A stretch of DNA of 10,660 bases from Clostridia bacterium (GTDB taxonomy: Bacteria > Bacillota > Clostridia > Oscillospirales > CAG-272). The position numbers and the translations under genes were made by a program. Each line of letters begins with the position of its first letter. Position 1 is the stretch's first letter. Below, piece after piece: positions 1-5,869 of the stretch. The stretch covers positions 1 through 10,660 of the forward strand of contig JAGBWH010000128.1 of NCBI GenBank assembly GCA_017629925.1. Direction: 5' to 3'. Below the pieces are notes generated by a model. That model was given only the letters and a program-made list of their open reading frames with translations. It searched no databases and was not told where the DNA came from.

Positions 1-29
1 GCACGCCGACGAGAAATCATGGCCAGTCC

Positions 30-57
30 AATTCATGATGCGTTAGCATCAATTCAT
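30..57. repeat. Hairpin flanked by AATTCAT direct repeats
   Basis: AATTCAT at 30-36 and again at 51-57 flanks a perfect 5-bp stem with a 4-nt loop, GATGC-gtta-GCATC (37-50). The plan of a constant linker around a short GC-richer palindrome is the same as in the larger arrays at 110-207 and 4715-4835, but the linker is different. It may be the edge of a second modular hairpin array running off the left end of the window. The rest of 1-70 shows nothing recognisable. Confidence 0.4.
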
Positions 58-71
58 TTATCATAACAAAC

Positions 72-117
72 AGAGCAAGAATAGAAGGTTTTATCCTTTT
101 ATCCTTGCTCTTTCTTT
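72..117. terminator. Weak, possibly bidirectional terminator hairpin
   Basis: AGAGCAAG (72-79) pairs with CTTGCTCT (104-111). An inner AAGG/CCTT could extend the fold within the 24-nt loop. On the plus strand the stem runs into a T/C-rich tract (111-119); on the minus strand it is followed by GTTTGTT. It lies beyond the hairpin array downstream of the SPFH gene, so it could end the minus-strand operon. The loop is long and the U-tracts are imperfect, so the call is tentative. Confidence 0.35.
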
Positions 118-207
118 CTCGCCCGAAGGGCATATCGAGCGCGACAGCGCATATCGAACGCCGCAGGCGTTTATATCGACGCGTGTTCTCCCTTGGAGAA
201 CACGCTT
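110..207 (+). repeat. Modular palindrome array, copy 1 (four hairpins)
   Basis: Four short palindromes are joined by a constant ATATCGA linker: GCCC-GAA-GGGC, GCGC-GACA-GCGC, ACGCC-GCA-GGCGT, and a long GCGTGTTCTCC-CTT-GGAGAACACGC hairpin (181-205, 11-bp stem). The same element occurs in inverted orientation at 4715-4835 with one extra hairpin. Shared sequence begins at CTTTCTTTCTC (from 110) and ends at CGCTT (to 207). The array directly abuts, and by two bases overlaps, the stop codon of the SPFH gene. On the minus strand the long hairpin is followed by linker sequence rather than a T-run, so this copy is not a classical terminator. It is probably a dispersed non-coding repeat; no transposase is nearby. 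Confidence 0.8.
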
Positions 208-1201
208 ATTCTCCCGTATGTATCACAGGTTGGGCGTCTTTGTTGCCACAGAGCACCACCAAGAGATTGGAGACAAGGTTGGCACGGCTGGTGGCGTCGA
301 AGGTGACGACTTGGTTCTGTTCTAAGCGTTCAAGCGCCATTTCTACCATGCCTACGGCACCGTCAACAATCATCTTTCTGGCATCAATGATGGCGGAGGC
401 TTGTTGGCGTTGGAGCATCACGGCGGCGATCTCGGGGGCATACGCCAAATAGGTGATACGGGCTTCGATGACCTCAATACCTGCTTGGTCGACACGAGAT
501 TGGATTTCTTCACGAATACGGTTGCAAACCACTTCGCTTGAGCCGCGGAGACTGCCTTCGTCTGCCACGCCGTCGCCTGTGGTATCGACATTGGGCGCTA
601 CATCGTAAGGATACACACGAACGATATTGCGCAATGCGCTATCGCATTGCAGTGACAAAAATTCTTTGTAGTTATCCACATCAAACACAGCCTTGGCGGT
701 ATCCACCACGCGCCATGTGACTGCGATGCCAATTTCAACGGGGTTGCCCAAGCAATCGTTGATTTTTTGGCGGTTGTTGTTGAGCGTCATAATTTTGAGA
801 GAAATCTTTTTGGAGACCATGCTCATAGACACCGTACCATCTTCAGAAGAAGAGGAAAAGACATGAATAGCAGATTGCACGTCACCGCTTTGGTTTAATT
901 TGGTGTTGGCAGCAGGATTGACAGCCACGCAGAAGGGGTTAACAAAGTAAAAACCCTCTCCTTTGATAGTGCCTACATATTGACCAAACAAGGTGAGTAC
1001 CAAAGCTTCTTGGGGCTTCAAAACCTTAAGACCAATAAGAAAAATCCAAGCAAAGCACATCACCACACCACTTGCCACCATGATGATCTCATTTTCATGC
1101 ATGCCGCCGTATACCATGGCAGCAATTGCCAGCGCATAGATGAGTATGATTGCAAGCAATACGGCCATGCCGCATTTTTTACCAATTGATTTTTCTTGCA
1201 T
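206..1201 (-). CDS. SPFH/band-7 domain membrane protein
   Basis: This 331-residue protein has two N-terminal hydrophobic segments (about residues 11-31 and 39-58) separated by a short polar stretch, then an SPFH/band-7 (stomatin/prohibitin/flotillin-like) domain over about residues 60-290. The segment KVLKPQEALVLTLFGQYVGT is the typical entry to this domain. The later part, rich in R, E, Q and A (around RQQASAIIDARK), is the helical region SPFH proteins use to oligomerise. Such proteins form membrane-associated rings or scaffolds; the client here is unknown. The ATG at 1201 has a strong TAAGGAG at 1210-1216, 8 nt upstream, which overlaps the stop of the methyltransferase gene, so translation is probably coupled. 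It is the last gene of the minus-strand operon. The reading frame ends exactly where a palindrome array begins, so the last residues may differ from those of relatives. Confidence 0.88.
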   Translation of the reverse strand: MQEKSIGKKCGMAVLLAIILIYALAIAAMVYGGMHENEIIMVASGVVMCFAWIFLIGLKVLKPQEALVLTLFGQYVGTIKGEGFYFVNPFCVAVNPAANTKLNQSGDVQSAIHVFSSSSEDGTVSMSMVSKKISLKIMTLNNNRQKINDCLGNPVEIGIAVTWRVVDTAKAVFDVDNYKEFLSLQCDSALRNIVRVYPYDVAPNVDTTGDGVADEGSLRGSSEVVCNRIREEIQSRVDQAGIEVIEARITYLAYAPEIAAVMLQRQQASAIIDARKMIVDGAVGMVEMALERLEQNQVVTFDATSRANLVSNLLVVLCGNKDAQPVIHTGE

Positions 1202-1209
1202 TGCAAAAT

Positions 1210-1216
1210 CTCCTTA
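1210..1216 (-). promoter_or_regulatory. Ribosome binding site of the SPFH gene, overlapping the upstream stop codon
   Basis: The minus-strand TAAGGAG lies 8 nt before the ATG at 1201. Its first three bases (1216-1214) are the TAA stop of the methyltransferase gene, so ribosomes ending there cover the next start site. This fixes the SPFH start and argues for co-transcription. Confidence 0.75.
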
Positions 1217-2344
1217 TTTCTTTGTATCGTTTCTAAAATATTGATAAAAATAGCATGGAAGCATACCGTTATAGAGTTTGCGAATTTTATCCGCACGCTT
1301 ACCATAAAACTTTTCAAAACTCGGATGCGAGGTAATCACATATACTTGCCAAGGGGAGAGCGCCTGAAACGTCTTGCCAATTTGCCGATACAGCGCCTCG
1401 GCTTCCTCTATTGTCCCCAGCCGTTCTCCATAAGGTGGATTGGTCACGATCGTGCCACGACGCCCCTCAGAATTGAGAATATGTCGAGCATCGGCGGTAA
1501 AGCATTTTACGTTTTCCGCCACACCCGCTCTTCGAGCGTTGGCAATCGCCAGCGCCACAGCAGAAGCGTCAATATCCGAGGCGTATGCCTCAAAAGTGGT
1601 TGAAACTTCTTCGTCTGCCTCTTGTTCGCGCGCGAGCATCCACACCGATTTTGGAATGGCTTGTATATGTTCGGCGGCAAAATGGCGGTTTTTCCCCGGG
1701 GCAATGTTTTTCATTTGCATGGCGGCTTCAATGGCGATTGTGCCACTCCCACACATGGGATCCCAGAGCAGTACATTTTCTCTGGGACGAGACAATGCCG
1801 CAATGGCGGCGGCTAAAGTTTCGCGGAGGGGCGCTTCCCCTGTTTCGGTGCGATACCCTCTTTTATAAAGGGGCGCACCTGATGTATCGAGTAAAAGTTG
1901 CGCTTTATCCTTAAATAGAAAGAAAACTACCTGGCAAATCGCGCCCGTTTCTGCCATGCGCTGTGTGCCATACACACCGCCCAGCCTTGTAGCAATGGCT
2001 TTTTTGATCATCTTTTGGCAGGCAGGCACAGAGGCAAGCTGAGAGCGCACCGAATGTCCTTTGACGGGAAAAGCATCAAGTTTGCCCACAAAAATTTCCC
2101 AAGGTAAGGCTTTTGTGCCTTCAAACAGTTCATCAAAGGTGGTGGCAGGAAACGTGCCCATTTCAATATACACGCGCTCTGCATACCGTAAAAACACGTT
2201 TGCAAATGCCACCGCTTCTTCGTCTCCGGCAAAGGTGACTCTGCCGTCCATGGTATCTACCAAATCATAGCCCAACGCCTTGATTTCTTCGCACAGCAAA
2301 TGCTCAAGTCCAAACAGGCAAACGGCTGTTAAATTGATTTTCAT
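1214..2344 (-). CDS. THUMP-domain class I SAM-dependent RNA methyltransferase (RlmL/YpsC type)
   Basis: The 376-residue protein has an N-terminal ferredoxin-like/THUMP RNA-binding part (about 1-160, including HSVRSQLASVPACQKMIKKA at 97-116). It is followed by a Rossmann methyltransferase domain with the SAM-binding motif DPMCGSGT (195-202), an acidic ASDID (255-259) and the N-methyltransferase motif TNPPYGERLG (301-310). This is the layout of the UPF0020 family, whose members methylate guanine N2 in 23S rRNA (E. coli RlmL N-terminal half, B. subtilis YpsC). Length matches the single-domain Firmicute forms. The exact target base is inferred from family. The ATG overlaps the stop of the phosphodiesterase gene in an ATGA (2341-2344), so the two are translationally coupled. 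All catalytic motifs look intact. Confidence 0.9.
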   Translation of the reverse strand: MKINLTAVCLFGLEHLLCEEIKALGYDLVDTMDGRVTFAGDEEAVAFANVFLRYAERVYIEMGTFPATTFDELFEGTKALPWEIFVGKLDAFPVKGHSVRSQLASVPACQKMIKKAIATRLGGVYGTQRMAETGAICQVVFFLFKDKAQLLLDTSGAPLYKRGYRTETGEAPLRETLAAAIAALSRPRENVLLWDPMCGSGTIAIEAAMQMKNIAPGKNRHFAAEHIQAIPKSVWMLAREQEADEEVSTTFEAYASDIDASAVALAIANARRAGVAENVKCFTADARHILNSEGRRGTIVTNPPYGERLGTIEEAEALYRQIGKTFQALSPWQVYVITSHPSFEKFYGKRADKIRKLYNGMLPCYFYQYFRNDTKK

Positions 2345-3198
2345 GACGCTGACTCATCCTTTTGTGCGGGGATATATTTTTCAAAAATATAGGCGCTGAA
2401 AATGGGAGAGGATTGCTCATCCGCCTCGGATTTTGTCGTCCATGCAATGTAGGTGCAATCGGGGTACAGATGGCTGATCATGCGAAAAGGCAGTTTGTTG
2501 GTATTTTTGCAATTATAGGCAATAAAATCGGGGCGAGCGACCACATTCATGACAAACCATTGCGCTAAAAACATCGAAAATGGCATCCGTTTGTCCGAAC
2601 TTTTATACCAAGAGCGATAGTAGTCGCATAGTTGACCACGAACGACATGAGGATGGTGCTTTCTCAGCTGTTTGAGTGCCAAGGGATTGAAGGATTCGAT
2701 GCAGTAGATGCCTTCGTATTTTTCAAGCAAATTCATCGCCCCCTCCAGCGTTTCCCTCCATTCGGGACGGCTTGCCTTGATCTCCACGATAAGCGGCACC
2801 TTGCCACCCACCAACTCCAGCACCTCTGCCAGTGTGGGAATATGCACATCATCTCTTTCAAACAAGGGCATATTTTGTAGCTGTTCGAGGGTATAGTCAT
2901 GCACCCAGCCATCTATTTTACATCCACGGCGGAGATGATCGTCATGATACACGACGGGTATGCCATCTTTTGAGATTTGCACATCCAGTTCAATGCCATA
3001 ACCGGCGTCAACTGCCTTTTGGAAAGCAGGTAGCGAATTTTCAGGGGACTCCTCGTCATGGAGACCTCTGTGGGCAAAATAGGTTTGTGCCTGGAGCACC
3101 TCTTTCATACCTCTGCGAGGAGAGCGAGGCGCAATTAGCCACAAAAAAACAAAGGAAAGAACAAGTATCGCAATCAATGCAATGTAAAGAGCCATCAT
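2341..3198 (-). CDS. Membrane-anchored glycerophosphodiester phosphodiesterase
   Basis: This 285-residue protein starts with one hydrophobic segment (residues 3-23) followed by basic residues, which suggests an N-in single membrane anchor. The GDPD domain follows. The general acid/base histidine is in FAHRG (H43, R44), then PENS (52-55), the metal ligands E70 and D72 in IELDV, and the second catalytic histidine H85 in VVYHDD. A further conserved acidic site is in LIVEIK. The family hydrolyses glycerophosphodiesters to glycerol-3-phosphate and an alcohol in phospholipid turnover. The ATG at 3198 is preferred over the adjacent one at 3195 because GAGGTG (3207-3212) lies 8 nt upstream. Only 37 nt separate it from the transporter gene, without terminator or clear promoter, so it is probably read from the transporter promoter. 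Confidence 0.9.
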   Translation of the reverse strand: MMALYIALIAILVLSFVFLWLIAPRSPRRGMKEVLQAQTYFAHRGLHDEESPENSLPAFQKAVDAGYGIELDVQISKDGIPVVYHDDHLRRGCKIDGWVHDYTLEQLQNMPLFERDDVHIPTLAEVLELVGGKVPLIVEIKASRPEWRETLEGAMNLLEKYEGIYCIESFNPLALKQLRKHHPHVVRGQLCDYYRSWYKSSDKRMPFSMFLAQWFVMNVVARPDFIAYNCKNTNKLPFRMISHLYPDCTYIAWTTKSEADEQSSPIFSAYIFEKYIPAQKDESAS

Positions 3199-3235
3199 GG
3201 AACAGGCACCTCATTTGATATAAAAATGGAAAAGT

Positions 3236-4558
3236 TTAATTGGCTTTGCTTTGCTCTGCCATTTTGGGGGCTTCGCCGTGTTTGACGAAGAACATACAAA
3301 CCAGAGCCAACACGCAGAATATAGCGGAGTACGGGAAGAGTACGGTATAACCAAGCCCGAAGGTCTCAATCAGAAGAGCGGACAAAAGAGGGGTAACAAC
3401 TTGGGCTGCCATAGAGAAGGTGTAATAGTAACCGGTGTATTTACCCACATCCCCCGCACGGCTGATTTCCACAACCATCGGATAGGAGTTAACATTAATC
3501 GCTGCCCAACCAATACCAACAAGGGAGAACATACCGTATACCAAGATCTCAGGCGTACCTTGACGGATGAAACTGCCCGCCAAAAATGCCGCCATCATAA
3601 TTATGACACCACCGATAATGGTTTTCTTTCTGCCAAATTTTGCAGAAATCGGGAACAGGGGCACCATTGCCACACCCGTGACCACCAAGGTGACAAGAGA
3701 ATAGGAGGAAGAGCCGGACAAGTCCTTGCCCATGACCTCTTGGCAATAGCGAGACAGGTTGGTCGACATACCATTATAGGCGATATACCAAAATGCCACA
3801 GAGAGCAAAATGAGAATCAAACTTTTCAGCACAGGGCGAGGTAGACGCTCGCCTTTGTGTGCCTTGGCTTCTTCTGCTTCCTCGTCGATAAAGTCCTCGG
3901 CGGTGAGTTCACCGCTGGCAAGAAGTTTTTCGCTGAGTTTCTTTTCTTTGATAGTCAAAAGGAAAATCACAAGGCCCACCAGCATAAAGCCTGCTACTGT
4001 GAGCATAACGGGCCAGTAGTTTTGACCTTTGATGTAGGCGGTAGAGCCATCGGAGTTTTTCTCGCTTCTCACCAAAACCATAATGACCAGCATTGCAAAG
4101 GCAGATCCAACACCGCCCATGATGTTGATGATGGCGTTGGCTCTGGAGCGCAAACCGCGAGGTGTCAGGTCAGGCATCAGCGCCACAGCGGGTGAACGGA
4201 AGGTTGCCATAGACAGCAACGTCATAAACAGCATGGCAAAGAACAGCCAGAATTTTTGTGTTGCCACACCAAATCCCATGCCAATAAAGAATAAAATGGA
4301 AAAGACGGTACCAACCACAATATAGGGTGTTCTTTTTCCGTAAGGTGTGTTGGTTTTGTCAGAGAGTGCGCCAAAAATGGGCAACAAAAACAGCGCCAGC
4401 ACATTGTCAATCGACATAATCAGGTTAGTTTCCATTTCGGCTTGACCAAACTCATATTTGAGAATGTAAGAAATGGCTTGATCATAAAAGCCCCAGAAAA
4501 CGGAAATCACCATAAAAGCAAGACCAATACATATAGTGCGTTTAAAATTGAGTTTCAT
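3236..4558 (-). CDS. MFS transporter, GPH/SLC45-like sugar:cation symporter
   Basis: The 440-residue protein is strongly hydrophobic with about 12 predicted membrane segments in two halves, divided by a charged cytoplasmic loop rich in K and E (around ASGELTAEDFIDEEAEEAK). The loop between helices 2 and 3 carries GALSDKTNTPYGKRTPYI, the MFS signature in the form seen in GPH/SLC45 sugar transporters. MPDLTPRGLRSRANAI and NSYPMVVEIS also fit that group. The substrate is likely a glycoside or disaccharide, but the sequence does not identify it. The frame is open upstream to an ATG at 4711, but the start at 4558 is chosen because GAGG (4567-4570) lies 8 nt before it and the promoter at 4631-4659 lies inside the longer version. 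It is the first gene of the probable four-gene minus-strand operon. Confidence 0.88.
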   Translation of the reverse strand: MKLNFKRTICIGLAFMVISVFWGFYDQAISYILKYEFGQAEMETNLIMSIDNVLALFLLPIFGALSDKTNTPYGKRTPYIVVGTVFSILFFIGMGFGVATQKFWLFFAMLFMTLLSMATFRSPAVALMPDLTPRGLRSRANAIINIMGGVGSAFAMLVIMVLVRSEKNSDGSTAYIKGQNYWPVMLTVAGFMLVGLVIFLLTIKEKKLSEKLLASGELTAEDFIDEEAEEAKAHKGERLPRPVLKSLILILLSVAFWYIAYNGMSTNLSRYCQEVMGKDLSGSSSYSLVTLVVTGVAMVPLFPISAKFGRKKTIIGGVIIMMAAFLAGSFIRQGTPEILVYGMFSLVGIGWAAINVNSYPMVVEISRAGDVGKYTGYYYTFSMAAQVVTPLLSALLIETFGLGYTVLFPYSAIFCVLALVCMFFVKHGEAPKMAEQSKAN

Positions 4559-4630
4559 TCTTTTTTCCTCTTTTTTAGGTGTGATGTCATCTATGTAAAA
4601 CCCGACAAATGCGGATGAATACTCTATTCT

Positions 4631-4659
4631 ATTGTAGCACGGTGTGAGCCAAAAGTCAA
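4631..4659 (-). promoter_or_regulatory. Sigma-A-type promoter for the transporter operon
   Basis: On the minus strand, TTGACT (4659-4654) is followed after 17 nt by TACAAT (4636-4631), preceded by TGC, an extended -10. Expected transcription start is near 4624, giving a leader of about 65 nt before the ATG at 4558. No operator palindrome is obvious beyond a CAATTG core next to the -35. Confidence 0.8.
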
Positions 4660-4709
4660 TTGTCACGCGTAATAATTTACATATATTCATATCATTTATA
4701 CTTATCCGC

Positions 4710-4741
4710 AAAAAAAGCGTGTTCTCCGAGGGAGAACACGC
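4710..4741 (-). terminator. Intrinsic terminator of the PHP-domain gene, formed by the last hairpin of palindrome array 2
   Basis: On the minus strand an 11-bp stem GCGTGTTCTCC / GGAGAACACGC with a 3-nt loop (4741-4717) is followed at once by seven T (4716-4710). This is a textbook rho-independent terminator and it faces transcription arriving from the PHP gene that stops at 4853. It also shields the transporter promoter just downstream from read-through. Confidence 0.85.
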
Positions 4742-4835
4742 GTCGATATAAATCCCTTGCGGGATTTTCGATATACGCCTACGGCGTTCGATATGCGCTG
4801 GCGCGCTCGATATGCCCTTCGGGCGAGAAAGAAAG
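4715..4835 (-). repeat. Modular palindrome array, copy 2 (five hairpins, inverted relative to copy 1)
   Basis: Read on the minus strand this is the same element as 110-207: GCCC-GAA-GGGC, GCGC-GCCA-GCGC, ACGCC-GTA-GGCGT, an extra AATCCC-GCA-AGGGATT hairpin, then GCGTGTTCTCC-CTC-GGAGAACACGC, with ATATCGA linkers. Relative to copy 1 it carries one additional 23-nt module (linker plus hairpin). The only three base substitutions in the shared part fall in hairpin loops. It lies 17 nt past the stop of the PHP gene. The two copies are in opposite orientation, but both lie just downstream of minus-strand genes. Confidence 0.8.
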
Positions 4836-4852
4836 TGTGCTTTGAAACTTGA

Positions 4853-5650
4853 TTACGAGAGCAGAAATTTATCGCTTTCTTTGAGGTCAAGCAAACGGAC
4901 AATTTCAGGGAAAGATACCTTCACTTTTTCAAAATCCTTGGGATGGTGGGCATCGCTGGCAAAATAAAACAAACAGCCACATTCTTTTGCAATGCGATAG
5001 GTGCGAAGGACGGTATCGAGGTCTTGTTCGGAATAGATGAAGGGATTAAAATTCAGTTCAACGCCCATGCCGCATCGTGCCACTTGCCTAAACAGTTCAT
5101 AGAGTTCAAACACAGGCACTCGCTCTAATACCTTAGCAGAGTTGCGCTTGCCGTCGTCGCCCACAGGTGCCATGAGGTTGCAGGTGGCGTGTGCCAGACC
5201 AACTTTATGAAAAGGCAAATCTTTTTCAAGCAACGCCGCTAACCGCCTGACATATTCGTAGGCACGCACATCCAGCCCTTCGCTTGGGGCAAGCACCATG
5301 TGCAAATGCGTGGTGGGGACCACCAAAAAATCCAGTTCATCCGCACACTCACGAGTCGCGCCCAAGGTGCAGGTGATATCCATATCCGTTTCCCCACCAA
5401 ACAAAAAGCGCACACCTTCTGCTTGGGGCAAAGGCAGACCTTGTTTGATATAGTCATAGTCTTGCTCATCATAAAAAGGCAGCCCCTTGCGCGGCACACG
5501 GCGTTCCCAAAAATGGTCTGCCACACAAACGGTGGTGATATGGTTTTCTTTGGCGTAATCCAAAATCGCTTGGTTGGTTTGCTCCTCGTCGCGAGAGCAG
5601 ATGGAGAGTTTTGTGTGAATATGCAGGTCATTGTCGATGATGTATGTCAT
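4853..5650 (-). CDS. PHP-domain metal-dependent phosphoesterase (histidinol-phosphatase-like)
   Basis: This 265-residue protein has the PHP-domain metal ligands in order: DLHIHT (H10, H12), ADHFW (D45, H46), GGETD (E87), TTHLH (H115, H117), GLAHAT, and near the C terminus FASDAHHP (Asp-x-His). PHP proteins of this size hydrolyse phosphate esters, including histidinol phosphate, using a multi-metal centre. No his-operon genes are nearby, so a specific substrate cannot be given. The ATG at 5650 has GAGGAG at 5660-5665, 9 nt upstream. It is a single-gene unit: its own promoter at 5738-5766 drives it and the hairpin with T7 at 4710-4741 ends it. It is divergent from the TIR-NACHT-LRR gene and shares a 219-nt intergenic region with it. 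Confidence 0.87.
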   Translation of the reverse strand: MTYIIDNDLHIHTKLSICSRDEEQTNQAILDYAKENHITTVCVADHFWERRVPRKGLPFYDEQDYDYIKQGLPLPQAEGVRFLFGGETDMDITCTLGATRECADELDFLVVPTTHLHMVLAPSEGLDVRAYEYVRRLAALLEKDLPFHKVGLAHATCNLMAPVGDDGKRNSAKVLERVPVFELYELFRQVARCGMGVELNFNPFIYSEQDLDTVLRTYRIAKECGCLFYFASDAHHPKDFEKVKVSFPEIVRLLDLKESDKFLLS

Positions 5651-5737
5651 TTTTGTGTGCTCCTCTTGCGTATGTATTGGGGCAAGTCGGGGGGCAAAAT
5701 TCGCCTTTGCAATGCGCCAACCCTCTCCCCTGTTTGC

Positions 5738-5766
5738 ATTATAGCACAGATTGAAAGCAAATGCAA
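5738..5766 (-). promoter_or_regulatory. Promoter of the PHP-domain gene
   Basis: On the minus strand a perfect TATAAT (5743-5738), preceded by TGC (extended -10), stands 17 nt from a weak -35, TTGCAT (5766-5761). Predicted start of transcription is near 5731, with a leader of about 80 nt. Its -35 lies 27 nt from the -35 of the divergent promoter at 5794-5823. Confidence 0.7.
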
Positions 5767-5793
5767 CAATCTTTATTTGTGGTACATTTGGAC

Positions 5794-5823
5794 TTGCGAT
5801 GGCTCACATTCTTATGTTATAAT
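5794..5823 (+). promoter_or_regulatory. Promoter of the TIR-NACHT-LRR gene
   Basis: A perfect TATAAT (5818-5823) is preceded by TGT (5815-5817), making an extended -10. A partial -35, TTGCGA, lies at 5794-5799 with an 18-nt spacer. Transcription would begin near 5830, giving a leader of about 40 nt. This excludes the in-frame ATG at 5828 as the translation start for transcripts from this promoter. Confidence 0.7.
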
Positions 5824-5852
5824 AAAGATGCATAACTGTTTTCAAAAAAAAG

Positions 5853-5858
5853 AAAGGA
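5853..5858 (+). promoter_or_regulatory. Ribosome binding site suggesting a TTG start for the TIR-NACHT-LRR gene
   Basis: AAAGGA ends 11 nt before an in-frame TTG at 5870; after allowing for where AAAGGA pairs on the anti-Shine-Dalgarno sequence, this is a normal spacing. It is 32 nt from the ATG at 5891, too far to serve it. The ATG has only a GGA (5881-5883) of its own. The TTG is therefore the better-supported start, though not proven. Confidence 0.5.
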
Positions 5859-5869
5859 CGTGTCAAGAG

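Noticed and set aside
1..66. 3' end of a plus-strand gene stopping at 64-66
   Set aside because: The frame is open for only 21 codons, overlaps a hairpin with direct-repeat linkers, and its residues resemble no family I recognise.
110..207. CRISPR array or tRNA cluster in the palindrome array
   Set aside because: The hairpins differ from one another, the constant linker is only 7 nt, and there is no cloverleaf or unique spacer sequence.
980..1189. Small plus-strand frames inside the minus-strand genes (for example 980-1189, 1440-1868, 3251-3844)
   Set aside because: They overlap strongly supported genes in antisense and show no ribosome sites or recognisable products.
4559..4711. Longer transporter start at 4711
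   Set aside because: The extra 51 residues span the operon promoter and begin in the T-run of the upstream terminator. The ATG at 4558 has a good ribosome binding site and begins a normal transporter N terminus.
5300..5869. Extending the TIR-NACHT-LRR gene upstream to the ATG at 5300
   Set aside because: This part lies antisense to the well-supported PHP gene and across both promoters. The domain starts near 5891 and transcription near 5830.
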